A stretch of DNA of 64,000 nt from positions 56,113 through 120,112 of the forward strand of contig NZ_CAMRAN010000006.1 in assembly GCF_947039875.1 (NCBI RefSeq). The letters run 5' to 3'. Below, piece after piece: positions 28,697 through 38,505 of the stretch. Each line of letters begins with the position of its first letter. Position 1 is the stretch's first letter. The translations under genes and the position numbers were made by a program. Under the pieces are notes generated by a model, which ran no database searches, was not told the origin of the DNA, and worked only from the letters and a program-made list of their open reading frames with translations. Origin of the DNA: an uncultured Photobacterium sp. GTDB lineage: Bacteria > Pseudomonadota > Gammaproteobacteria > Enterobacterales > Vibrionaceae.

Positions 28697-29457
28697 TACC
28701 ATCCTCCTGATGCACCGCCGCCGCCGAAGCCACCGCCGCCACCACTAAAACCACCACCGCTGCCGCCATTACTACCTCCTCCGAAACCACCGCCAAAGCC
28801 ACTAGAGCCGCCACGGTGTGATCCAAAACCACCACTGGTGAAGACATCACCATCGCGGCCATAATAGGTTGAACGGTTACGACGACGACGGCTAAAGGCA
28901 ACAATTTGAAGGATCACTACAAATAAAATAAACAAATAGAAATCGTAAGGCGGTTTATCTTCTGTCACAACAGGTTTGTATTCACCGTGAATAGCAGCAA
29001 TGATAGCTGTTACGCCATTATCGATTCCCGTTGCAAACTTACCGGCTTTAAAAGCGGGCTTAATGTGATTATTTATAATATTAATCGCAATCGCATCAGG
29101 TAATGCACCCTCTAAGCCATAACCGACTTCGATACGCATCTTTTTGTCATTTTTAGCGATAATTAATAATACGCCATTGTTATGTTGCTTCTGTCCAATC
29201 CCCCATGCTCGGCCGAGTTGATAGCCATAATCGGCAATTGGAATGCCATTAGTTGACGGTACGGTTACTACCACCACTTGGTTGGACGATGATTTTTCTT
29301 CTGCGGCAAGCGTTTGTTCAAGTTGCTGAGTTTGAGCTTGATTAAGCATATGAGCGTCGTCGACCACTCTCCCTGTCAATACAGGGAAAGTGATTGCAGC
29401 CAATACATTCTGGCTGATGAACAACAAAAGCCCACAGATAAGTAGGACTTTTTTCAT
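28696..29457 (-). CDS. TPM-domain secreted/membrane protein (YgcG-like)
   Basis: 253 residues. Signal peptide (cleavage near VLA-A), TPM domain (VVDDAHMLNQAQTQQLEQ to IIAAIHGEYK), one transmembrane helix (~178-193), then RRRRNRS and a long Gly/Ser-rich tail ending GGGGASGGW. The architecture is the classic YgcG type. It starts immediately after the lemA stop, with no gap, so it is translationally coupled. The glycine tail is typical of the family and not a frameshift artefact. Confidence 0.9.
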   Translation of the reverse strand: MKKVLLICGLLLFISQNVLAAITFPVLTGRVVDDAHMLNQAQTQQLEQTLAAEEKSSSNQVVVVTVPSTNGIPIADYGYQLGRAWGIGQKQHNNGVLLIIAKNDKKMRIEVGYGLEGALPDAIAINIINNHIKPAFKAGKFATGIDNGVTAIIAAIHGEYKPVVTEDKPPYDFYLFILFVVILQIVAFSRRRRNRSTYYGRDGDVFTSGGFGSHRGGSSGFGGGFGGGSNGGSGGGFSGGGGGFGGGGASGGW

Positions 29458-30057
29458 TTAAAATTCAACCTTAGGCGCAACATCAGCGTTAGGTGTTGTT
29501 GCTGTGAAGTTAGGTTTGATTTTTAGATCGCTATACATTGCCCAGTGCCATAAACGACCAGGGAAGGTACGAATTTCAGTATTAAAGGCTTTTACTGAGT
29601 TAATGTAATCTCGGCGTGCGACAGCAATACGATTCTCTGTACCTTCTAGCTGTGCTTGAAGTGCAATAAATTGTTGATTAGCTTTTAGTTCAGGATAGCG
29701 TTCTGAGACAACCATCAATCGAGATAACGCACTGCTTAATTGACCTTGAGCGGCTTCAAATTTTTTAAAGGCTTCTGGGGTATTTAATGTTTCAGGCGTG
29801 ACTTGCATCGATGAAACTTTTGATCTTGCTTCTGTCACTGCCGTCAACGTGTCTTTTTCGTGAGCAGCATAACCTTTAACCGTTGCGACTAAATTGGGGA
29901 TTAAATCTGCACGGCGTTGATAATTATTCTGTACTTGGGCCCAATCAGCATTGGCTTGTTCATCGAGAGTCGGGATGGTGTTAATACCACATCCTGTTAG
30001 TTGAGTAAGCAGTAATGCGATAAATAGATATTTAATTGATTTGATATACTTCACCAT
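29458..30057 (-). CDS. lemA: LemA family lipoprotein
   Basis: 199 residues from the ATG at 30057, which has AAGGAA upstream; longer starts run into non-coding sequence. Lipobox LTGC, then a LemA helical bundle (WAQVQNNYQRRADLIPNLVATVKGYAAHE, AIS-like ALSRLMVVSERYPELKAN, EGTENRIAVARRDYN-type motif). LemA proteins accompany TPM-domain proteins in many genomes and probably act with them at the envelope. First gene of the operon. Confidence 0.92.
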   Translation of the reverse strand: MVKYIKSIKYLFIALLLTQLTGCGINTIPTLDEQANADWAQVQNNYQRRADLIPNLVATVKGYAAHEKDTLTAVTEARSKVSSMQVTPETLNTPEAFKKFEAAQGQLSSALSRLMVVSERYPELKANQQFIALQAQLEGTENRIAVARRDYINSVKAFNTEIRTFPGRLWHWAMYSDLKIKPNFTATTPNADVAPKVEF

Positions 30058-30250
30058 AAGATTCCTTTTTTTATGCTTTAAGTGATTATTATCCCTCAAG
30101 TAAAGCATACATTGCACGATTATTGGTAAATGATCACTGATAATTGTGACTAACTGATGGCAAATAGTCTTTTTTGTACAATGTTCGTTGGTACAAGGAG
30201 AGGGTGGTGGTATTTAAATGCTTCTTAGGAATATGAAATTTCCTATAATA

Positions 30251-30280
30251 ACCCATGCTAATCATTAATCTAGCATGGGT
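30251..30280 (-). terminator. Hairpin downstream of deacylase gene
   Basis: ACCCATGCTA / TAGCATGGGT perfect 10-bp stem after the AstE-like gene. The T-run is poor, so efficiency is uncertain. Confidence 0.6.
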
Positions 30281-30305
30281 ATTATGATGGATTAAAGCTT
30301 AATGA

Positions 30306-31313
30306 TTACTCGTGAATAAGGCGTATAATTAACGCGCCTACGTCACGCAAAGCATCAGTATTGTGGCTTAATACAATGCCATCACGAGGAGCGGTATAAC
30401 GTTTAATTTCATTACCAAACAGGTCATATTGTGTTGCGATAATATCGCCCTTGCTTACAGTCGCTAGCATCTCGACATTTGCGAGTGTTAGCCCACCGAC
30501 ATCTGCGCGAATAGATGTCACGTTATCCGCTTCTATCGCACAAGGTGTCAAGGTCGCTGTTGTTAAATGGTGTTGGTTTTTAATAATTTGCATAACCCCC
30601 ATAACAGCACGATTAATTAACGTTGGTTGAGTAATCTTGCCACTACCCACTTCAACAGTGATCGCGCTAACGCCATGTTGATTCCAAACAGTTTCTAATA
30701 CACCGTGATCACCAGGATCATTTAAGATCGCATCTGGTGTCATTAATCGTGCCATCGCCAGCGCTGATTCAATCCGGAAATCAGCAAACACATACAATGG
30801 GTAACAGGTTCCCGTGGTTTGAGTGTGAAGATCTATTGCAATATCGGCATTGGGTAATAATAAATGCTGCCACAATTGAGCAAGGTAACGTTCTGCGGCA
30901 TTTCCTTGCTTGTTACCGGGGAAATAGCGATTAAGATTCACGGTAGACAAATCTTGATCAGCGCCATGAAAATCACGATGGTGATGAATAATACCTGAAA
31001 GATTAATCGCTGGAACAATAATCACGCTGCCACAAATGTCAGTATGTTGTAGCTGACGAGCCAGTTGTTGCGCGGCCAAAATACCATTGAGCTCATCACC
31101 ATGAATGCCCGCGGTGATCATTACTTTCTTACCTGCTTGCTGGCCTTTAAATACCCACACGGGTAAATGTTGATCTTGATTTAAGGCATTAGTCGCAACA
31201 TTAAACCAAAATTGGTGTTGACCAATGGCGAGATCGTCCACATTTAATGCTGAAATTACCGCAATATTATTAATAATGTCACCCGTGAGTTGGGTCGTGC
31301 TTGTCGTTGTCAT
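30306..31313 (-). CDS. Succinylglutamate desuccinylase/aspartoacylase-family deacylase (M14-like)
   Basis: 335 residues. Zinc carboxypeptidase-like fold with metal ligands in GIHGDELNG (~69) and AIDLHTQTTG (~160) and a catalytic-Glu region TVEVGSG (~215). Members remove acyl groups from N-acyl amino acids or act as peptidases. The start ATG lies four bases after the stop of the YfcC-type permease, so the two are co-translated. The substrate is presumably what the permease imports. Confidence 0.87.
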   Translation of the reverse strand: MTTTSTTQLTGDIINNIAVISALNVDDLAIGQHQFWFNVATNALNQDQHLPVWVFKGQQAGKKVMITAGIHGDELNGILAAQQLARQLQHTDICGSVIIVPAINLSGIIHHHRDFHGADQDLSTVNLNRYFPGNKQGNAAERYLAQLWQHLLLPNADIAIDLHTQTTGTCYPLYVFADFRIESALAMARLMTPDAILNDPGDHGVLETVWNQHGVSAITVEVGSGKITQPTLINRAVMGVMQIIKNQHHLTTATLTPCAIEADNVTSIRADVGGLTLANVEMLATVSKGDIIATQYDLFGNEIKRYTAPRDGIVLSHNTDALRDVGALIIRLIHE

Positions 31314-31317
31314 GTGA

Positions 31318-32847
31318 TTAATTAAATCCAGCTAGATGAGCACAAACAACCGTCACACTTGAAGTAACGAACAATAGCAACATAAAACGCCAGCTAAAAC
31401 GGATCCAATCACCCCAATCAATACGACATACCCCTAATGTTCCCATTAATGACGCTGATGTTGGTACCACGATATTAGTAAAACCATCGCCTAGCTGGAA
31501 CGCCAGTACGGTTACTTGACGAGAAACGCCTGCAATGTCGCCTAAAGGTGCCAGTAACGGCATGGTGAGTGCGGCTTGACCTGATCCTGATGTCACAAAG
31601 AAATTAAACACAGATTGGAAGAGGTACATGATCCAGACTGCCGCTACATCAGGAATGCCACTGATTGCACCGCCAGCACTGTTTAAAATACTATTAAGTA
31701 CGCTGGGTTCTTCAGCAGAACCATCACCTAGAATTAATAATACACCTTTGGCACAACCAACAAGTAGAGCCGGAGCTAGCATGACGCCAGCACCTTCTTT
31801 AAATGAGGTTGCAATGTCATTTAAGCTCATATTATTAAGTTTAAAGATAATACCAATAATACCGGCAATAAAGCCCATAGTGAAAAATTGCGATGCGATT
31901 TCAGGAATATACCATGCGTGTGCAACGACACCCCATACAACCCAACCTGTTGTGATTGCAACGGTAATGATCACTAAGGTATAACCGATATTCCACTGTG
32001 ATTGTTTAACCTCTGCCGTTTTATTACGTAAAAATTGATCAGTTTTAAAACTATAAGATAATTCGGGATTGCGTTTGATTTTCGCCGCATAACGCATGGT
32101 AAAGATAACACCCATCAAGGTGAAGCCTATCCATAGTGGAAGGCGAACCTCCATACCAGAAAGAACAGGTACCCCTGCAATACCTTGTGCGATAGCGACA
32201 GAGAAAGGGTTCATCCATGATGATGCAAAACCGACTTGAGTGGCGACATAAGTTACCATGACCGTTGTAATGCCATCGTAACCAAGTCGTAACATGAGTG
32301 GTGCGATAATAATTGCAAAGGCAATCGCTTCTTCACCCATACCAAAAACAGCACCACCCAATGAAAATAAGACAAATAAAGCGGGAATGAATAAAAAGTC
32401 ATTGCCTTTTGTTTTATGAATGAGTGCTAAAATACCTGCATCGATGGCGCCAGTACGCATAACAACACCAAAAGCGCCACCAATAACCAGCATGAACATA
32501 ATCACGCCAACGGCTGATCCCCATTTATCACCAGAAACTAAGCCTTCGAACATAAAGTTCATTAAGCCTATGCCTCCGCCAGCACTAAAAAAACCAACCG
32601 TGTTATAAATTTTGTCACCATTAGCATCAATAGCATATTTAAAAGATGCTGGATCAATGACAGTACGTGTTTTTTCTACGCCATCAACAATAAAGCTTAC
32701 TGCATGTTGAGTAAAACTGCCTGCTGGAATGAGATAAGTGAGAATAGTTGCTAATACGCCAACGATAAAAATGATGATTAATGTGTCAGGTATTTGCCAT
32801 GATTTTTCAGCATCAGCTGTTTTAGGGTGATCTATTGAATTGTGCAA
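31318..32847 (-). CDS. YfcC-family (C4-dicarboxylate carrier-like) permease
   Basis: About 509 residues, similar throughout to E. coli YfcC (506). Roughly 12 membrane segments. Conserved stretches include WQIPDTLIIIF, IGGAFGVVMRTGAID, VFGMGEEAIAFAIIIAPL, VGFASSWMNPF and FNFFVTSGSGQAALTMPL. No ATG is available near the start; the TTG at 32847 matches the YfcC start best, and the frame stays open to a TTG at 32883. It probably imports an amino acid, peptide or N-acylated amino acid together with the coupled deacylase. A decayed second member of the family lies at 59.8 kb. Confidence 0.88.
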   Translation of the reverse strand: MHNSIDHPKTADAEKSWQIPDTLIIIFIVGVLATILTYLIPAGSFTQHAVSFIVDGVEKTRTVIDPASFKYAIDANGDKIYNTVGFFSAGGGIGLMNFMFEGLVSGDKWGSAVGVIMFMLVIGGAFGVVMRTGAIDAGILALIHKTKGNDFLFIPALFVLFSLGGAVFGMGEEAIAFAIIIAPLMLRLGYDGITTVMVTYVATQVGFASSWMNPFSVAIAQGIAGVPVLSGMEVRLPLWIGFTLMGVIFTMRYAAKIKRNPELSYSFKTDQFLRNKTAEVKQSQWNIGYTLVIITVAITTGWVVWGVVAHAWYIPEIASQFFTMGFIAGIIGIIFKLNNMSLNDIATSFKEGAGVMLAPALLVGCAKGVLLILGDGSAEEPSVLNSILNSAGGAISGIPDVAAVWIMYLFQSVFNFFVTSGSGQAALTMPLLAPLGDIAGVSRQVTVLAFQLGDGFTNIVVPTSASLMGTLGVCRIDWGDWIRFSWRFMLLLFVTSSVTVVCAHLAGFN

Positions 32848-33209
32848 AATATAATTCGCTATAATTTGATAAAATATGCACAAAATATCAATTATTATTC
32901 GATTTTTATCAATCTAATCTTTTTATTGTGACGATAAGAAATATTGCATGATGTATGGTGTGGTGGGATACTTATTGGTAATAAGAATAATACAAAGTTT
33001 TAATAAAGAATATTTTATAAAAATATGTTTATTAGTAGTTTTTCATTATAGATTTCCTATTTTTTCATTCTATTTAACTAGAAATGGCAAATTTAATTTT
33101 GTAATCTCGGCGAAATATCACGGCTATTTATGAAAGTTACAGCATGATAAGCGCGTAGTTGTTAATTAAAGGCGATATAAATGACAGGATATCCCTGTTA
33201 TGGTTTTTT

Positions 33210-33590
33210 GTGGCTAGTGTAGATCGTAATGAGGGTAATCAGCTGATAGATAAACCTATTGTTATTGATATGGTCCTGATGGTTATTTTTCAACGTTGCC
33301 TATTAGAGCGATAATACAAGCATTACAGCAAACAGAGATCCCGTGTCAGGTATCAAATACAGCCGGCACTTTTGTATGTAATCATTTATTTTATGGTGTT
33401 CAGCATTATCTACGTTATACCCAGATTGGTCATGGTTTTATTCATATTCCTCTGTTGCCACAGCAAGCAACATTTGGGGATCAGCCGAGTATATCGTTAG
33501 ATCTGATCGTTGCAGGGTTAAAAATAGCCGCACAAGCGGTCATTGATAATGCTTTTGACATACCAATTAAGCGGTGGCTCTATTTGTTAA
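33210..33590 (+). pseudogene. Remnant of pyroglutamyl-peptidase I (pcp)
   Basis: The C-terminal part of Pcp is readable with frameshifts. RNEGNQLIDKPIV in one frame is followed after a 2-base shift by [14 protein letters not shown]. Then comes the active-site region [15 protein letters not shown] (catalytic Cys), then HIPLLPQQA, with a final frame change before a GGSIC-stop tail. The first ~120 residues are missing. The longest intact piece (from 33296) covers only the last third and lacks a ribosome site, so it is not expected to be functional. The gap 32848-33209 holds nothing else I can name. Confidence 0.85.
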
Positions 33591-33598
33591 TGAATTAA

Positions 33599-34714
33599 CT
33601 ATAGTGGTAGATCTTCCTCAATAACATCAGGATAACGACTTTGAATCAAGGTCACTTTATCGAGAGAATGCAAAATGGCATCAATACAAAGAGGATCAAA
33701 CAGTGTTCCTGAGCCATTAATTAAATACAATTCAACATCTTCTATTGACCATGGTTGTTTATAAGGACGATGGCTTAATAGTGCATCAATAACATCAGCC
33801 ACTGTAACGATACGTGCTTCTAATGGAATATCGGTGGCTTTTAGTTTGTCAGGGTAACCATTGCCATCGTAACGTTCATGGTGATGACGAATAATATTAA
33901 GAATAATAGTGAGCTCTTGATTATTATCGTATTTAAATGTGGTTAAAATATTCGATAAAAGCTGGCAGCCTAGCTCTGGATGCTGATTCATGACCGCTCT
34001 TTCTTCATCGGTGTAAATCTCTGTTGAATATAAAATATCTTCAGGGATTAAAGATTTTCCTATGTCATGCATATCTGAGAAATGATAAACAGATTCAACA
34101 AAATCACCATTACATTTTCCTCTTCTAGCTAAGTAAAGCCCAATTAAACGGCTATATTCAGCAACTCTTTTTAGATGATTCTGGGTTTCAGGATCTTTAT
34201 GATGACTTAATAACAAAACAGTTTTTACAATCGAATGAAACGCTTTTTTATTATTAAAGTTATCAGTAATAAGTAACGAGATCAAAATTGAGAAGGTGGT
34301 GAAATAATTAACTTTTTCACTAAAAAAATCTTTTACTTTAGCATTGATAAATAACACACCAATAAAAGTATCATTAGTATAAATTGGACATGCCATACTT
34401 GAAATACAATTACTTTGTAATAATCGTAAATGAATTTTTTTCACAGATGATTGATGAGAAAGCATATTATCAATAATACTTGGTTCTAATGATGAACGCA
34501 TTTTGTTTAAACGCGGTGATCGGCTTATTGATGAAATAAAAGTTGGAAAATTATCACCATAGTCAGGGCTACGATAAACAGAATAAAGATTATCGTGTTC
34601 ATCTATTCGCGTAACTGCGATCCCAATAATTTCAGGATAAAGATTTTTAACAGAAGCTGTAAATAGATTTAAGCGTTCATTAAGAGTATGTGTTGAATTT
34701 AAAAATGAATACAT
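33599..34714 (-). CDS. GAF-like/HD-GYP domain protein (putative c-di-GMP phosphodiesterase)
   Basis: 371 residues. An N-terminal GAF-like sensory domain (~10-150) is followed by an HD-GYP domain with HD in SDMHDIGK (~216), HHE and the signature HHERYDGNGYP (~279-288). HD-GYP enzymes hydrolyse c-di-GMP to pGpG or GMP and so lower biofilm signalling. Catalytic residues appear intact. ATG at 34714 follows a TTG; GAG lies eight bases upstream. No operon partners. Confidence 0.92.
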   Translation of the reverse strand: MYSFLNSTHTLNERLNLFTASVKNLYPEIIGIAVTRIDEHDNLYSVYRSPDYGDNFPTFISSISRSPRLNKMRSSLEPSIIDNMLSHQSSVKKIHLRLLQSNCISSMACPIYTNDTFIGVLFINAKVKDFFSEKVNYFTTFSILISLLITDNFNNKKAFHSIVKTVLLLSHHKDPETQNHLKRVAEYSRLIGLYLARRGKCNGDFVESVYHFSDMHDIGKSLIPEDILYSTEIYTDEERAVMNQHPELGCQLLSNILTTFKYDNNQELTIILNIIRHHHERYDGNGYPDKLKATDIPLEARIVTVADVIDALLSHRPYKQPWSIEDVELYLINGSGTLFDPLCIDAILHSLDKVTLIQSRYPDVIEEDLPL

Positions 34715-34914
34715 CAATAAGTCTCATTTATAACAATATGCATATTGGTTTATATTTGATCAAATATAGTATCTTGTATAGTTATTTATTGATTTTTAAT
34801 TTAAGTGTTTCTTAAACGGTTATTAACAAATAAATGAATAACCAGATTAACAAGTGAACTAATATAAGTTATTGCTATTTCACTATTGTTAAAATGATTA
34901 TTTTCAAATGTGTA

Positions 34915-34946
34915 AAAAATAAAAAGCGGATCAAAAGATCCGCTTT
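34915..34946 (-). terminator. Terminator of gcvHP
   Basis: AAAGCGGATC / GATCCGCTTT perfect stem with a tetraloop, followed on the minus strand by TTTTTATTTTTT. Confidence 0.92.
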
Positions 34947-34977
34947 AATAGTTGAACTCGTGTATTAATGGTTATTA

Positions 34978-37857
34978 TTACTTATCCATATAACTATCAA
35001 TACTAGGGCAAGAACACACTAAATTTCGATCTCCATAAACATTATCAACTCGATTAACACTTGGCCAGTATTTGGCATTTTTTGTATGTGCTGATGGGAA
35101 GCAAGCGATATCTCGGCTATAACAATGTGCCCATTCAGCGGTTCGTAAATCAACTTGGCTATGGGGTGCATTGACTAATGGGTTATCTTCCAAAGACCAT
35201 GCTCCGGTTTGTACCTGATTAATCTCTTCGCGAATGGCAATCATCGCATCACAAAAACGATCTAACTCGGTTAAATCTTCTGATTCTGTTGGTTCAATCA
35301 TTAATGTGCCAGCAACAGGGAACGACATTGTGGGCGCATGAAAGCCGTAATCCATTAAGCGTTTAGCAATGTCTTCTTCTGATATACCAGAAGCGGCTTT
35401 AATCGGACGAATATCAATAATACATTCGTGGGCGACGCGACCTTGTGTTCCTCGATATAACACTGAGTAATGTGGACGTAAACGTTCCATCACATAGTTG
35501 GCATTTAAAATGGCTAACTCGGTCGCTTGTTTTAGCCCAGCTTCACCCATCATTGAAATATAAGCGTATGAAATAGGTAAAATAGAGGCAGAACCTAATG
35601 CAGCTGCTGATACCGCATATTGATTGTTCTGTGGCTGTTGGTTATCAGTATGTCCGGGTAAGAATGGACTTAGGTGTGATTTAACCCCGATAGGACCCAC
35701 ACCAGGGCCGCCTCCGCCATGTGGTATGCAGAAGGTTTTATGAAGGTTTAGGTGTGAGACATCTGAACCGATAAAACCCGGGCTAGTTAATCCCACTTGC
35801 GCGTTCATGTTAGCACCATCAAGGTACACTTGACCGCCAGCAGCATGAACACGTTCACAAACTTGTTGAACGCCTTCTTCATAGACACCATGGGTTGAAG
35901 GGTAGGTGATCATAATGCAGGATAAATTATCGCTGTGTTGATCTATTTTTGCTTGTAAATCATTGAGGTCAATATTGCCTTGTTCATCACAAGCGACCAC
36001 AACCACTTTCATTGACACCATTGCCGCAGAAGCTGGATTAGTGCCATGTGCTGAGCTTGGAATTAAACACACATTACGGTGATTATCGCCATTTGCTTGG
36101 TGGTAACGCTGAATCGCAATTAGGCCTGCATATTCTCCCTGAGCGCCTGAGTTAGGTTGCAGTGATACGGCATCGTAACCGGTGATGCTACACAACATGG
36201 TTGATAGCTTTTGGGCTAATTCTTGATAACCCAATGTTTGAGAATCAGGTGCAAAAGGGTGTAATTGACCAAATTCAGGCCATGTAACAGGGATCATTTC
36301 AGCGGCAGCATTAAGTTTCATGGTGCAGCTACCGAGCGGGATCATGCCGTGGGTCAATGAATAATCTTTATTTTCAAGTTGCTTCATGTATCGCATCATG
36401 TTGGTTTCACTATGATAGCGATGAAAAACAGGGTGCGTTAGGTAATTACTTTGGCGTTGGCAGCGTGTTGGAATTGCAGCAAATTCATCATCGGCAATTA
36501 GGCTACTGTAATGATCAATCGATAAGGCTTTGCCAGTTAATAACGTGAGTAACACTTCAATGTCATCGGCTGATGTGGTTTCATCAATACTAATGCCGAG
36601 TTTATGCTCATATTTACGAAGGTTAATACCGGCATCTAATGCTTGTTGATAGAGGTTATCTGTGTTCTCAGCGGTGAGTAAAGTCAGGGTATCAAAAAAG
36701 GTGTTATTTTCAATGATAAAGCCATTATCACGTAAACCTGCGGCTAATATAGCGGTAAGGTGATGTACCCGCCGTCCTATTTTTTTAAGGCCTTCAGGTC
36801 CATGATATAACGCATAAAAAGCCGCCATGTTGGCAAGTAAGGCTTGGGCAGTACAAATATTAGAGGTCGCTTTTTCACGGCGAATATGTTGTTCACGGGT
36901 TTGCATTGCCATTCGAAGTGCGCGGTTACCTTTGGCATCTTTAGATACTCCAATCACACGGCCTGGCATAGTGCGTTTGTACTGATCTTTGGTTGCCATA
37001 AAGCCAGCATGTGGTCCACCAAACCCCATTGGAACACCAAAACGTTGTGCACTGCCAATCACCACATCGGCACCCATTTCACTGGGTGGGGTTAATAAGG
37101 TTAATGCAAGTAAATCACTGGCAACGGTAACTAAGGTTTTGTTGTTATGTGCGGTAGCAATAATATCGGTTAAATCATCAAGTTGACCGTTGGTGGCGGG
37201 GTATTGTAATAAACCACCAAACACATTGTGATCATTTAATTGTTGAGGTTCACCGATAATGACGTCAATTCCAATAAATTGAGCGCGAGTTTTTACTACA
37301 TCAATAGTTTGCGGATGAACATTAGCGGCAATGAAAAACTGCGTGCTTTTACTTTTACCAGCACGAAGGCACAGTGTCATTGCTTCTGCGGCGGCGGTTG
37401 CTTCATCAAGTAGTGAAGCATTCGCCAGATCCATGCCCGTCATATCCATGACTAATTGCTGAAAATTAAGCAATGACTCTAAGCGGCCTTGTGAAATTTC
37501 AGGTTGATAAGGAGTATAAGCGGTGTACCAACCTGGATTTTCTAGAATATTGCGTAAAATTACATTTGGCGTATGGGTATTATAATATCCCTGTCCAATA
37601 TAGCTTTTATTAACAATGTTTTTAGCCGCAATTTGCTTGAGTGATGCAAGCATATTCGCTTCGCTTTGAGCGGGTGGTAATGTTAATGGTTGGGGTAATG
37701 CAATGGCCGCTGGTAACGTTTGCTGAATGAGCTGTTCTATACTGGATGTGCCAATTGTTGCTAACATTTGCTGTTGTTGCGACAAGTTTGGACCATTATG
37801 GCGCTGAGCAAAATGAGTATCATCACTGAGAGCATTGAGCAGTGTGGTAGAAGTCAT
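34978..37857 (-). CDS. gcvP: Glycine dehydrogenase (decarboxylating), P-protein
   Basis: 959 residues from the ATG at 37857 (AAGGAAAGAAAG upstream). The PLP enzyme of the glycine cleavage system decarboxylates glycine and passes aminomethyl to lipoyl-GcvH. Two homologous halves; the PLP lysine is in [15 protein letters not shown], with [20 protein letters not shown] and [15 protein letters not shown] also conserved. Co-directional with gcvH, 16 bases after its stop. gcvT is divergent, and no glyA or lpd is nearby. Confidence 0.96.
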   Translation of the reverse strand: MTSTTLLNALSDDTHFAQRHNGPNLSQQQQMLATIGTSSIEQLIQQTLPAAIALPQPLTLPPAQSEANMLASLKQIAAKNIVNKSYIGQGYYNTHTPNVILRNILENPGWYTAYTPYQPEISQGRLESLLNFQQLVMDMTGMDLANASLLDEATAAAEAMTLCLRAGKSKSTQFFIAANVHPQTIDVVKTRAQFIGIDVIIGEPQQLNDHNVFGGLLQYPATNGQLDDLTDIIATAHNNKTLVTVASDLLALTLLTPPSEMGADVVIGSAQRFGVPMGFGGPHAGFMATKDQYKRTMPGRVIGVSKDAKGNRALRMAMQTREQHIRREKATSNICTAQALLANMAAFYALYHGPEGLKKIGRRVHHLTAILAAGLRDNGFIIENNTFFDTLTLLTAENTDNLYQQALDAGINLRKYEHKLGISIDETTSADDIEVLLTLLTGKALSIDHYSSLIADDEFAAIPTRCQRQSNYLTHPVFHRYHSETNMMRYMKQLENKDYSLTHGMIPLGSCTMKLNAAAEMIPVTWPEFGQLHPFAPDSQTLGYQELAQKLSTMLCSITGYDAVSLQPNSGAQGEYAGLIAIQRYHQANGDNHRNVCLIPSSAHGTNPASAAMVSMKVVVVACDEQGNIDLNDLQAKIDQHSDNLSCIMITYPSTHGVYEEGVQQVCERVHAAGGQVYLDGANMNAQVGLTSPGFIGSDVSHLNLHKTFCIPHGGGGPGVGPIGVKSHLSPFLPGHTDNQQPQNNQYAVSAAALGSASILPISYAYISMMGEAGLKQATELAILNANYVMERLRPHYSVLYRGTQGRVAHECIIDIRPIKAASGISEEDIAKRLMDYGFHAPTMSFPVAGTLMIEPTESEDLTELDRFCDAMIAIREEINQVQTGAWSLEDNPLVNAPHSQVDLRTAEWAHCYSRDIACFPSAHTKNAKYWPSVNRVDNVYGDRNLVCSCPSIDSYMDK

Positions 37858-37873
37858 CTTTCTTTCCTTGATG

Positions 37874-38254
37874 TTAGTCTTCAGCAATGGAAGCAAGGTA
37901 AGTATCGCTGTCTATTAACTCACTGAGTTGCGAGAGATCGTCTAATTTAATTTTAGCAATCCAACCTTCACCATACGGGTCGTCATTAATCAGTTCAGGG
38001 CTATCATCAAGTGAGCTATTGGTTTCAATGATTTGACCACTCACTGGCGCATAAATATCTGATGCAGCTTTAACTGACTCGACTAATGAAAAAGTCGATC
38101 CGGCATCAGCGGCATCACCAATATCTGGCAAATCAACAAAAACGACATCGCCTAACAATTGCTGGGCATGATCTGAAATGCCCATTGTAATTGTGCCGTC
38201 ACCATTATCACGTATCCATTCATGGCTAGTTGTAAATTTTAATGTCATTTCCAT
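37874..38254 (-). CDS. gcvH: Glycine cleavage system H protein
   Basis: 126 residues. The lipoyl carrier shuttling the aminomethyl group between GcvP, GcvT and Lpd. The lipoylated Lys is in [11 protein letters not shown] (Lys62), with [10 protein letters not shown] at the start and PLVNDDPYG-type [15 protein letters not shown] near the end. ATG at 38254 has GGAG seven bases upstream. First gene of gcvHP. Confidence 0.96.
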   Translation of the reverse strand: MEMTLKFTTSHEWIRDNGDGTITMGISDHAQQLLGDVVFVDLPDIGDAADAGSTFSLVESVKAASDIYAPVSGQIIETNSSLDDSPELINDDPYGEGWIAKIKLDDLSQLSELIDSDTYLASIAED

Positions 38255-38349
38255 GTATATACTCCTTACGCGGAAGATTTTATGAGCAAGACAGTTAACT
38301 TATCGCCTTATTGTTCATTTAAAAAACTTTTATGTTAATTTATTGATAT

Positions 38350-38364
38350 GAATACTACGTATTC
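38350..38364. promoter_or_regulatory. Palindrome in the gcvH/gcvT divergent region
   Basis: GAATAC-TAC-GTATTC is a perfect 6+6 inverted repeat midway between the divergent gcvH and gcvT starts, so it is a candidate operator for both. No glycine riboswitch aptamer pattern was found in 38255-38505. Confidence 0.4.
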
Positions 38365-38505
38365 GTTTGCGTATTGTCATGCCTATTTAACAATATTGCG
38401 GATTCGATCAAGATCTCTGCCATTAGTTTTTCCGTTCTGGTGGTGCTTTTGGTAGGGTGAAACAATCATTGTTTAACTGCTGTTGCTTATTGGGAGTCAA
38501 TCATC

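Noticed and set aside
38255..38505. Glycine riboswitch before gcvT or gcvH
   Set aside because: I could not find the conserved aptamer core on either strand.
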